From: an uncultured Bacteroidota bacterium
GTDB taxonomy: Bacteria > Bacteroidota > Bacteroidia > Chitinophagales > Saprospiraceae
Direction: 5' to 3'
Assembly (NCBI GenBank): GCA_937872515.1
Contig: CALMSX010000064.1
Location: 1 to 32,559, forward strand
DNA length: 32,559 bases
Positions within the stretch are counted from its first letter, which is position 1, and each line of letters begins with the position of its first letter. Shown piece after piece: positions 8,602 through 14,829 of the stretch. The translations under genes were made by a program, and so were the position numbers. The notes under the pieces are model-generated. The model was not told the DNA's origin and searched no databases. It saw nothing but the letters and a program-made list of their open reading frames with translations.

Positions 8602-8734
8602 GTTGCTAACGGCTCACGGCTTACCGGGAACGGCCCACGGCTTACCGCTTACAGTCAACGGCTCACAGCGGTTAGCGGAAAGTGGATTGGGGACAGCGAT
8701 GAGCGGACAGCCGTGAGCGGACAGTGGACAACCG
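8602..8734. repeat. Degenerate heptamer repeat array
   Basis: CGGCTCA-, CGGCTTA- and CCGCTTA-type heptamers in the left half give way to the opposite orientation (GGTTAGC, GAGCGGACAG) in the right half. This copy is less regular than the arrays at 3491 and 13488. It ends where the rpsU terminator begins, on the 3' side of rpsU. Confidence 0.65.
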
Positions 8735-8770
8735 AAAAAAAAAAAGGGATTGTCCCATTGGAACAACCCC
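8735..8770 (-). terminator. Rho-independent terminator of rpsU
   Basis: On the minus strand, an 11-bp stem pairs 8770-8760 with 8756-8746, including two G-U pairs, around a 3-nt loop. It is followed by an uninterrupted run of 11 T (complement of 8735-8745). It lies 27 bases after the rpsU stop. The CTCTTTT on the other side gives weaker bidirectional potential. Confidence 0.85.
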
Positions 8771-8797
8771 TCTTTTATCTTGCACGGAAATCCCGGA

Positions 8798-8989
8798 CTA
8801 GTCCTGGCTACCGTATTTTTGCAATCTGTACTGTGCGTTCAAGATTTCATTCCTGCGCTCAACGGATGGCTTGGTGAAGTTTTTTCTCCTCCTCAATTCG
8901 TTAATTACACCGGTTAATTGGTATTTACGCTTGTACCTTTTGAGCGCTCTGTCGATTGATTCGTCGTCTTTGATGTTAATTATCAACAT
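8798..8989 (-). CDS. rpsU: 30S ribosomal protein bS21
   Basis: A 63-residue protein beginning MLIINIKDDESIDRALKRYKRKY, with the basic middle NELRRRKNFTKPSVERRNEILNAQYR, diagnostic of bS21. bS21 binds the 30S platform near the 3' end of 16S rRNA and assists initiation. The frame is open about 20 codons upstream, but the ATG at 8987-8989 matches the family N-terminus and normal length, so it is preferred. A TACATTTG promoter 30 bp upstream gives a leader of roughly 20-25 nt, and a strong terminator follows. No extended Shine-Dalgarno is visible; in some Bacteroidota rpsU is known to carry one for autoregulation. Confidence 0.95.
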   Translation of the reverse strand: MLIINIKDDESIDRALKRYKRKYQLTGVINELRRRKNFTKPSVERRNEILNAQYRLQKYGSQD

Positions 8990-9018
8990 ATTATGAAATG
9001 ATATTTTTTTAAGAGACG

Positions 9019-9049
9019 CAAATGTAAGTGAAATTCTGACATTTACCAA
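9019..9049 (-). promoter_or_regulatory. Promoter of rpsU (TTG ... TACATTTG)
   Basis: Read on the minus strand, a TTG (9049-9047) is followed after 20 bp by TACATTTG (9026-9019). This is an exact match to the Bacteroidota housekeeping -7 consensus TAnnTTTG with normal spacing. It lies about 30 bp upstream of the rpsU ATG. Confidence 0.7.
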
Positions 9050-9216
9050 GGATTTTTGATAAAAAATGCGACTTTTTCTGTGTTCAAGCTACACATTATC
9101 AGGGTTTTGATGGCGTTTTGATGTCACTTCCTGCCCACCTATCAGTCATATTTGCATTGAAATAAATAACTTACATATTAATAATTTATTCATGCGATAC
9201 TGCAATTTATAAATAT

Positions 9217-9224
9217 TACCTTTG
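9217..9224 (+). promoter_or_regulatory. -7 box of the sigma-factor operon (TACCTTTG)
   Basis: An exact TAnnTTTG match 10 bp before the GTG start of the ECF sigma gene. It implies a very short or nearly absent leader. A clear -33 TTTG is not visible at the expected distance. Together with the rpsU promoter, it makes this gap a divergent promoter region. Confidence 0.55.
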
Positions 9225-9234
9225 CAATTCAATT

Positions 9235-9846
9235 GTGAAAGTGGAAGAACCGGCAATACACAGCAGAGAAAGAGAAAGACGGATTTTCAATGAGGAACTG
9301 TTTCCCCATCTGGAAGCCCTGAAAACCTTTGCCTTTCACCTAACATACAACGATCAGGATGCAGAGGATCTGGTGCAGGAAACCTATCTCAAAGCACATA
9401 AATTCATAGATCGTTACGTTGAGGGAACTAATGCCAAGGCTTGGTTGTTTAAGATTTTGAAAAATGCGTATATTAACGAATATCGCAAAAAGAGCAAAAG
9501 ACCAACCAAGGTAGACTACGAAGACATTGTAACCTACCAGGACAGCGAAGACCCAAATGCCTCATCACTGACCGACTTACGAGAGGATCTGTTTAAAGAC
9601 AGGATGGGTGATGAAGTCACGATAGCACTCAATTCGCTACCCATTGATTTTAGAACGGTTATTTTGCTGTGTGACATCGAAGAATTTACCTACGAGGAAA
9701 TTTCCAAGATCATCGATGTACCCATCGGTACCGTAAGATCGAGGTTGTTTAGAGCCCGCAACATGCTAAAAGAAAAACTGAAGACCTACGCGCAGAAAAT
9801 GGGTTATAAGGACTACCGCAGTAAGGACAGTGAAGAGGAAGAGTAA
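9235..9846 (+). CDS. ECF-type RNA polymerase sigma factor
   Basis: A 203-residue member of the sigma-70 ECF group, which directs RNA polymerase to a small regulon under the control of a partner anti-sigma factor. Region 2 spans about 24-88, with DAEDLVQETYLKAH and WLFKILKNAYINEYRK for core binding and -10 recognition. Region 4 spans about 128-182, with LPIDFRTVILLCDIEEFTYEEI and the helix-turn-helix ISKIIDVPIGTVRSRLFRAR. The acidic tail ends KDSEEEE. The start is GTG at 9235, just after a TAnnTTTG box; an upstream start would leave no room for it. It is the first gene of a cluster ending in a metal-related TonB receptor, which suggests the regulon concerns envelope or metal stress. Confidence 0.93.
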   Translation: MKVEEPAIHSRERERRIFNEELFPHLEALKTFAFHLTYNDQDAEDLVQETYLKAHKFIDRYVEGTNAKAWLFKILKNAYINEYRKKSKRPTKVDYEDIVTYQDSEDPNASSLTDLREDLFKDRMGDEVTIALNSLPIDFRTVILLCDIEEFTYEEISKIIDVPIGTVRSRLFRARNMLKEKLKTYAQKMGYKDYRSKDSEEEE

Positions 9847-9891
9847 TGCCCTAAAATGTAATAGTAACACTAACTTTAAAACAATGGCAGC

Positions 9892-10122
9892 ATGAGCAAT
9901 TATCAGGATTTGAGAAAGCAGATCTCCATGTATTTCGACAATGAATTGTGCAGCGATGACAAGCAGCAACTGTTGCAAAGGGTTGATGTTGATCCCAAAT
10001 GTTCCTCTCTCTTTCGAAAGGAAAAAAATTTCAGGGAATACATCAAAAGCAATATCAAGCGCCCTAATGTTTCCAATAACCTAATTGACAACATCAAAAA
10101 TAAAATGAACCATACGGTTTGA
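9892..10122 (+). CDS. Short anti-sigma-like protein lacking zinc ligands
   Basis: A 76-residue soluble protein starting 45 bp after the sigma gene. The pattern YFDNEL-C-SDDKQQLLQRVDVDPKCSSLFRKEKNFREYI matches the helical N-terminal domain of anti-sigma factors, which usually read Y(L/F)DGEL...H-x3-C-x2-C. Here only Cys20 and Cys37 are present and the histidine and second C of the zinc motif are absent, so zinc binding is unlikely. There is no membrane segment. Position and pattern suggest it sequesters the upstream sigma factor, but this is inference. Its TGA overlaps the TTG start of the next gene (TTGA), implying translational coupling. Confidence 0.7.
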   Translation: MSNYQDLRKQISMYFDNELCSDDKQQLLQRVDVDPKCSSLFRKEKNFREYIKSNIKRPNVSNNLIDNIKNKMNHTV

Positions 10123-10502
10123 AATTTCTTTACACCATATTAGCCCTTCTTATCTATGTGCAGTCGTTTGCACTATTTGCGCTTAAGGACTATGGGTGTT
10201 GTGGTAGCCATACCCAAACCGAGGTAACTACCCACAAAAAATTTACCTGTTGCTCGCACAGCCAGCATAGCTGTGAAACAAAAATCACCAAAGAAAAGGA
10301 CAAAGACACCCATAAATCTTGCACGGGCGATATGTGCAAGTGTGTCAACTGCCACACCAGTCTCCACTACCTGCCTTTTCCCCATTTTTCCTTTGTTCAA
10401 AAAAACATTCCTGTTTCTGAAAAAGCCGATCCTAATGGTGTTTCCAACCATAGGGGACTAGATATTGTGCACATACTTTTGCAGCCTCCCCGATTATTTT
10501 GA
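10119..10502 (+). CDS. Cys/His-rich exported protein, probable metal binder
   Basis: A 127-residue protein with an N-terminal hydrophobic signal (MKFLYTILALLIYVQSFALFAL) and then a Cys/His-dense segment. It has nine cysteines (27, 28, 44, 45, 52, 68, 73, 75, 78) and several histidines, including GCCGSH, FTCCSHSQHSC and MCKCVNCH. The C-terminus ends HILLQPPRLF. This resembles the small family annotated HYC_CC_PP in Bacteroidota, from memory only. The composition points to binding of a soft metal (copper, zinc or mercury) in the periplasm. The TTG start overlaps the stop of the anti-sigma-like gene, and an HMA-TonB receptor follows, so the context supports metal handling. The rare start codon suggests low, coupled expression. 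Confidence 0.75.
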   Translation: MKFLYTILALLIYVQSFALFALKDYGCCGSHTQTEVTTHKKFTCCSHSQHSCETKITKEKDKDTHKSCTGDMCKCVNCHTSLHYLPFPHFSFVQKNIPVSEKADPNGVSNHRGLDIVHILLQPPRLF

Positions 10503-10572
10503 TCTGACAGTTTGTTGATTTTTTATACTCCTGCCTTCGTGCATGAGTTAATTTTTTTTATTTATCAGATCA
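10500..10572 (+). promoter_or_regulatory. Inverted repeat in the leader of the TonB receptor gene
   Basis: TGATCTGA at 10500-10507 and TCAGATCA at 10565-10572 are perfect 8-bp complements separated by 57 nt. The right arm ends 10 bp before the ATG at 10583, so pairing could mask the translation start. It could also be an operator half-site pair. No T-run makes it a terminator. Confidence 0.3.
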
Positions 10573-10582
10573 GAAATTTATC

Positions 10583-13126
10583 ATGAAAATTATCACCACA
10601 ATTTTGTTATTGGGTTATTCGATGTTACTGTCGGCCCAGACAAGTTATACAACCCGGGTGGAAGGAGCTTGCGGCATGTGCAAAGACCGCATCGAAGAAG
10701 CCGCTTTAAAAACCATCGGTGTGCTGAAGGCAGACTGGAATGAAGAAACCAAAATTTTAAGTCTTGAAGTAGAGCCTCAGCTCTTTGTAGAAATGGAACT
10801 ACACAAAGCCATTGCCAATGCAGGTCACGATACGGAAAAACTGAAGTCAAACGACGAGGTCTATCACAGCCTGCCCGCTTGTTGCAACTACCGAACCGGA
10901 GGACATGAGCATGAAAATGATTCTGCTATTCCTAAAATTGCATCGGTAGAAGAGGTAGTGGGCATTATTTATGAAAAAAACAAAGCTGGAAAAAAATCAG
11001 CCATAATAGGAGCCACCGTCTACTGGTCGGGTGGCACTGCCATAACCTCCTCCCGCAATGATGGAAGTTTTGTGATTCCTATTCAACCGGGGCACGACAG
11101 CCTGGTCATCCAATATGTAGGCTATACTTCCGACACTGTATTGGTGAAAAAAGCGGGTCACATTGAAGTGGTGCTTACGGAAGGTGTAATGTTAGACGAG
11201 GTAGAGATCAGAGAGCGCAAACGTTCAATTGAAGTCTCTTATATTTCTCCTATTAAAATGCGAAAGATCAGCCAGAGAGAATTGACCAAGGCAGCTTGTT
11301 GCAACCTGTCTGAAAGTTTTGAAACCAATCCCGCTGTTGATGTATCTTATACCGATGCGGTGACCGGCACCAAACAAATTGAGATGTTGGGTCTGGCAGG
11401 CCCTTATGTTCAGATCACTCGTGAAAATATGCCCGACGTGCGAGGCCTGGCTTCTATCTATGGACTTGGCTTTATTCCCGGACCCTGGATAGAGAGCATT
11501 CAGCTCAATCTGGGCACAGGCTCAGTACTCAATGGTTTTGAAAGCATAGCCGGACAGATCAATGTGGAGTTGAAAAAACCTACAGATGCAGAAAAATTAT
11601 TTGTAAATGGATATTATGGCAGTGGTGGTAGAATCGAAGGCAATGTGGTCGCCAATACCGAGGTAAGCGATCATTTTGACACCAATGTTTTGTTTCATTA
11701 CAATACGAGAAATCAGGCCCACGACAACAATTTTGATGGATTTCTGGACATGCCCAAAGGAAGTGGATTTTCACTAACCAACAATTGGAAATACTACGGC
11801 GACAATGGCAACGAGGGACAAGTTGGTTTAAAAGTAACACAAAATGACAATACCAGCGGCCAGGACCTCAGCCACCACGAGGGTATGCACCCTCCCGGCT
11901 ATCAGTTATGGCAGGCTCGAATCAAGAGCAACAGATACGAAGCCTGGTTGAAAAGAGGAAAGGCATTTTTAGACCAGGTCAACAAAAGTATAGGTTTTCA
12001 GTTGGGAGCCATCTATTACGATCAGGCGTCAAATTTCGGCAGTCGTGTTTACAATGGAACTCAGAAAATGCTATATGCCAATTTACTGTACCAGACCGCC
12101 ATCAAAGGCAATAAGGAGCACAAGTTAACCATGGGGTCGAGCATTCAGGCAGAAATTACCGATGAGACGCTGGGCTCGGTTGAATTTGCGAGAAAGGAAT
12201 ATGTACCAGGTATTTTTGGGGAATACACCTATTCTAAAAATGAAAAATTCGACCTGGTTTTGGGTCTAAGGGCAGACCACCACAACCAATACGGATTTTT
12301 TATGACGCCCCGCGTTCATGCCAGGTATGCGGTTTCTCAATGGACGGTGTTAAGAGCATCGGCCGGCAGAGGACAAAGAACATCCAACATCATTGCTGAA
12401 AACATTGGTGTGCTTGCCTCCAACAGAGAATTTGTGGTAGAAGGAAATGGGGGCAATTCACCCTATGGTTTAAAGGCAGAAGTGGCCTGGAATTATGGCC
12501 TCAACCTTACCCACGACTTTACGGATAAGATACAATATTCTCTCGACCTGTATTTAACCCATTTTGAAAACCAGATCGTTGCCGACTTTGATCGCAATCC
12601 ACAGCAGTTTGTTGTGTATAACCTGGTGGGTAAGTCTTATTCAAGGAGTATCCAGACCCAGGTGGACCTTAGTCCAGTGGAAGGCCTGGATATCCGATTG
12701 GCATATCGATACAATGATGTGAAAACAACCTTTAGTGGGAATACCCTGGCTAAGCCGCTGGTATCACCCCACCGTACATTTGCCAATGTTGGTTACGCTC
12801 ACAAATCGGGCTGGCGCTTTGACTATACCATTTCATGGCAGGGTAGCAAAAGAATACCAGGCACCGGCACTAATCCAGAGGCTTATCAACTGCCAGCAAG
12901 GTCAGATGCCTATTGGGTAAGCAATGCCCAGGTCACCAAGGCTTTTGGCAATGTTTTTGAGATCTATGTAGGAGGAGAAAATATTTTTGATTATCAGCAA
13001 CCGAATCCGATCATCAGTGCAGGCGAGCCATACAGCCCTTATTTTGATGCCTCATTGGTATGGGGGCCGGTATTTGGTGTAATGTGGTACGGAGGATTCC
13101 GTTATCGACTGATTGATGACAAGTAG
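10583..13126 (+). CDS. TonB-dependent outer-membrane receptor with N-terminal heavy-metal-associated domain
   Basis: An 847-residue outer-membrane receptor. A signal peptide (1-19) precedes an HMA-like domain (about 20-90) with the metal motif C30-G-M-C33. A CC pair at 100-101 and a GHEHEN segment follow. A carboxypeptidase-regulatory-like domain (about 124-200) leads to the plug (about 215-335), then a large beta-barrel that ends with aromatic residues (YGGFRYRLIDDK). A further CC pair (239-240) sits at the start of the plug. The domain order suggests energy-dependent uptake of a metal, most plausibly copper, or of a metal complex. It lies 80 bp after the Cys/His-rich gene and is probably part of the same sigma-controlled cluster. 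The ATG is fixed by the signal peptide. Confidence 0.92.
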   Translation: MKIITTILLLGYSMLLSAQTSYTTRVEGACGMCKDRIEEAALKTIGVLKADWNEETKILSLEVEPQLFVEMELHKAIANAGHDTEKLKSNDEVYHSLPACCNYRTGGHEHENDSAIPKIASVEEVVGIIYEKNKAGKKSAIIGATVYWSGGTAITSSRNDGSFVIPIQPGHDSLVIQYVGYTSDTVLVKKAGHIEVVLTEGVMLDEVEIRERKRSIEVSYISPIKMRKISQRELTKAACCNLSESFETNPAVDVSYTDAVTGTKQIEMLGLAGPYVQITRENMPDVRGLASIYGLGFIPGPWIESIQLNLGTGSVLNGFESIAGQINVELKKPTDAEKLFVNGYYGSGGRIEGNVVANTEVSDHFDTNVLFHYNTRNQAHDNNFDGFLDMPKGSGFSLTNNWKYYGDNGNEGQVGLKVTQNDNTSGQDLSHHEGMHPPGYQLWQARIKSNRYEAWLKRGKAFLDQVNKSIGFQLGAIYYDQASNFGSRVYNGTQKMLYANLLYQTAIKGNKEHKLTMGSSIQAEITDETLGSVEFARKEYVPGIFGEYTYSKNEKFDLVLGLRADHHNQYGFFMTPRVHARYAVSQWTVLRASAGRGQRTSNIIAENIGVLASNREFVVEGNGGNSPYGLKAEVAWNYGLNLTHDFTDKIQYSLDLYLTHFENQIVADFDRNPQQFVVYNLVGKSYSRSIQTQVDLSPVEGLDIRLAYRYNDVKTTFSGNTLAKPLVSPHRTFANVGYAHKSGWRFDYTISWQGSKRIPGTGTNPEAYQLPARSDAYWVSNAQVTKAFGNVFEIYVGGENIFDYQQPNPIISAGEPYSPYFDASLVWGPVFGVMWYGGFRYRLIDDK

Positions 13127-13136
13127 AAAAACAAAA

Positions 13137-13161
13137 AAGCCTCCAAGGGGTAAGGAGGCTT
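13137..13161 (-). terminator. Rho-independent terminator (strong on the minus strand)
   Basis: AAGCCTCC (13137-13144) pairs with GGAGGCTT (13154-13161) around a 9-nt loop. On the minus strand the stem runs into TTTTTTGTTTTT, an ideal terminator tail. On the plus strand it follows the TonB receptor stop by 10 bp but has no T-run, so it may act only weakly there. Confidence 0.75.
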
Positions 13162-13246
13162 CAGTGCTAAAGATTTTTATGTAGTAGAAAAATTTGAATT
13201 GTCTTATTATGATACCTGAATCGGTCATCACGATGCCTGAAAACAA
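13162..13246 (-). promoter_or_regulatory. Possible orphan aromatic leader peptide upstream of a terminator
   Basis: On the minus strand an ATG at 13246 (or 13228) opens a frame containing RQFKFFYYIKIF: six aromatic residues within ten positions, just before the terminator at 13137-13161. Phe/Tyr-rich peptides followed by a terminator are typical of amino-acid attenuators. No minus-strand gene lies downstream, because the TonB receptor occupies the other strand. It could be a relic, a small RNA, or chance. Confidence 0.25.
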
Positions 13247-13410
13247 AAAATATTTTCACATAAATTTTATTATTATGTATAAATAACTATTATACAATTA
13301 ATTAAAATTTTAACCTAGGGTAAAATATTTTTATTTTTATTGGGCACCTGCTTTGAAATAAGTTCCAAAGCGCCTTAGGCAGCATGAAATTGTGTACTCA
13401 CAGTTACCTG
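13247..13410. other. AT-rich intergenic stretch, nothing recognisable
   Basis: Very AT-rich DNA between the TonB receptor's terminator and the repeat island. No reading frame or hairpin of note was seen. It may hold a promoter for the putative minus-strand leader transcript, but no exact consensus box is present. Confidence 0.4.
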
Positions 13411-13486
13411 TCCCTATGCAGGCAAAGCCGGCGTAGGGAACCGCTCACCGTCACTTGTCCCTATGCAGGCAAAGCCGGAGTAGGGA
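13411..13486 (-). repeat. Two hairpin-family units, reverse orientation
   Basis: Near-identical units lie at 13411-13439 and 13458-13486. Each reads TCCCTATGCAGGC-AAA-GCCGGCGTAGGGA, with one base differing between copies. The arms pair imperfectly over 13 bp. Read on the minus strand, they give TCCCTACGCCGGC ... ATAGGGACA(A/G)G, the same outer consensus and tail as the units at 1634-1917. Confidence 0.65.
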
Positions 13487-13487
13487 A

Positions 13488-13615
13488 CCGCTAACCGCTA
13501 ACCGCTCACCGTCTACTGCTTACCGCTCACCGCTCACCGTCTACTGCTCACCGACAACCGCTCACCGTCTACTGCTCACCGACAACCGCTCACCGCTTAC
13601 TGGTTAGCGGACAGC
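13488..13615. repeat. Heptamer tandem repeat array with 28-bp higher-order period
   Basis: Units include CCGCTAA, CCGCTCA, CCGTCTA, CTGCTCA and CCGACAA. Four heptamers (CCGCTCA, CCGTCTA, CTGCTCA, CCGACAA) form a 28-bp block repeated exactly at 13530-13557 and 13558-13585. A diverged copy precedes them at 13502-13529. The array starts directly after the second hairpin unit. Confidence 0.85.
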
Positions 13616-13627
13616 ATAACTGAACGG

Positions 13628-13644
13628 TTTCAGCGCAGCTGAAA
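13628..13644. repeat. Small perfect hairpin
   Basis: TTTCAGC and GCTGAAA are perfect 7-bp arms around GCA. On the minus strand it lies directly after the terminator at 13645-13685, whose T-run it partly shares. Confidence 0.55.
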
Positions 13645-13685
13645 AAATTGATCACTACATACCAAAGGTAAGTAGTGATCAATTT
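13645..13685 (-). terminator. Large hairpin terminator for the minus-strand SRPBCC gene
   Basis: AAATTGATCACTAC (13645-13658) pairs perfectly with GTAGTGATCAATTT (13672-13685). An inner TACC/GGTA stem (4 bp) follows a single A-A mismatch, closing on an AAA loop. On the minus strand the stem runs into a T6 stretch. It lies about 120 bp downstream of the stop at 13804. Confidence 0.7.
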
Positions 13686-13695
13686 AGTGAAGGCA

Positions 13696-13714
13696 CCGCG
13701 AGCTAACCTCGCGG
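13696..13714. repeat. GC-rich hairpin
   Basis: CCGCGAG (13696-13702) and CTCGCGG (13708-13714) form a perfect 7-bp stem around CTAAC. There is no T-run, so its role is unknown. Confidence 0.5.
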
Positions 13715-13730
13715 CATCAGCAAATCCCAT

Positions 13731-13803
13731 CCGACAGCGGACAGCCGTTAGCCGTTAGCCGTTAGCCGTTAGCGGACAGCCGTTAGCCGTTAGCCGACAG
13801 CGG
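13731..13803. repeat. Heptamer tandem repeat array abutting a stop codon
   Basis: Ten consecutive heptamers (CCGTTAG six times; CCGACAG and CGGACAG for the rest) fill 13731-13800. The last three bases, CGG, touch the stop codon of the minus-strand gene at 13804. Reverse-complemented, the units read CTAACGG, so orientation is opposite to the array at 13488. Confidence 0.85.
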
Positions 13804-14727
13804 TCAAACAACAGGGAAATGAATGTTGGTAATCAGCTTTCCGGGTTCAGTATCTCTTGGGCTATTGCCATAGGTTTCAAAAGCATCGATGCCTTTTCGG
13901 TATTTAAATTCTTTGTTGCGCATCATGGCATAGAGGGTTGCCCACGCATTGCCAAGGTGGTTGTAGCTACCCACGTGTTGTAAGGTATAGATTTTAGTAG
14001 CTGGGATCGAGCCGGAAATGTAGCCTTCCGGAAGTGGAGTGGGTAATGATTTTACAGGCACCCCGGCTGTATAAGTGACTTTGCCCTTGATAAGGTCCCA
14101 TTCGTGGTACATACTAAAACAAGCTTCAGAATTGGTATTTTCATTGCCCTGGCAGTAGGCCATCAGAGCAGTAAAGTCTTCGGTCATGTATTTTGATGCA
14201 TCAACTGCCTGGCAACTCCTTTTCATACCGATGTACTGGCAACCAGGATATTCACCTACGCCAAGGTAGTTGAGCTGAGAATGCACCCTACCATCTTCAG
14301 ACCAATCTTTGAGCAGTCTGAGTCCCCTTTCAAAATCGTTGCCAATATACGCTTCCATCGATTTTTTCATAAAAAATAAAAAGAAGGGTAGGCTGGATGC
14401 CATCGACCAATTGACCTGGGTACCACCTTCCGCCGGACTCAGCGAGATAGTGACATCGGCATGCGATTTATAGGGTTTGAGAAAGTTGAGGTCGTATTTT
14501 ACAAATTTATTTTCTTCATGCCCCACCACTTTCATATTACCACTTCCAATGCGATTTCCTTCCCATGCATACGACCTTTTATCGGCTGCAACACTCACAT
14601 TTGTGTTTTTGTCCATGATTAGCCATGGTGACCAATTCATCCATTCTCCCAAATCAAAAATATTGTGAAACACCTTGTCAACAGGAGCATTGATCAACAA
14701 TTGGCGATTTACATTTAAAGCTGGCAT
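13804..14727 (-). CDS. SRPBCC domain protein with C-terminal GyrI-like effector-binding domain
   Basis: A 307-residue cytoplasmic protein. Residues 1-150 form an SRPBCC (polyketide cyclase/START-like) domain: NRQLLINAPVDKVFHNIFDLGEWMNWSPW, then SLSPAEGGTQVNWSMASSLPFF. Residues 155-307 resemble the GyrI/AraC-type effector-binding domain, with EWDLIKGKVTYTAGVPV, GYISGSIPATKIYTLQHVGSY and a final KLITNIHFPV strand. Both folds bind small hydrophobic or cationic ligands. There is no DNA-binding domain, so it is more likely a ligand scavenger or sensor than a regulator. This two-domain layout is familiar in Bacteroidota. The gene stands alone, and a heptamer array touches its stop codon. The start is supported by the SRPBCC N-terminus. 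Confidence 0.85.
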   Translation of the reverse strand: MPALNVNRQLLINAPVDKVFHNIFDLGEWMNWSPWLIMDKNTNVSVAADKRSYAWEGNRIGSGNMKVVGHEENKFVKYDLNFLKPYKSHADVTISLSPAEGGTQVNWSMASSLPFFLFFMKKSMEAYIGNDFERGLRLLKDWSEDGRVHSQLNYLGVGEYPGCQYIGMKRSCQAVDASKYMTEDFTALMAYCQGNENTNSEACFSMYHEWDLIKGKVTYTAGVPVKSLPTPLPEGYISGSIPATKIYTLQHVGSYNHLGNAWATLYAMMRNKEFKYRKGIDAFETYGNSPRDTEPGKLITNIHFPVV

Positions 14728-14829
14728 TTTTTATTTTTTTTGTAAAGATGAAAAAATGTTTGAAAAGTTGCAAATGCCTGTGTTGCCTTTTACCGTTCCA
14801 AAATCTGACCTAGCGCTGTAGGGGCCTAT

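Noticed and set aside
13488..13615. CRISPR array suggested by the 28-bp period
   Set aside because: The copies are contiguous with no spacer between them and consist of four heptamers each.
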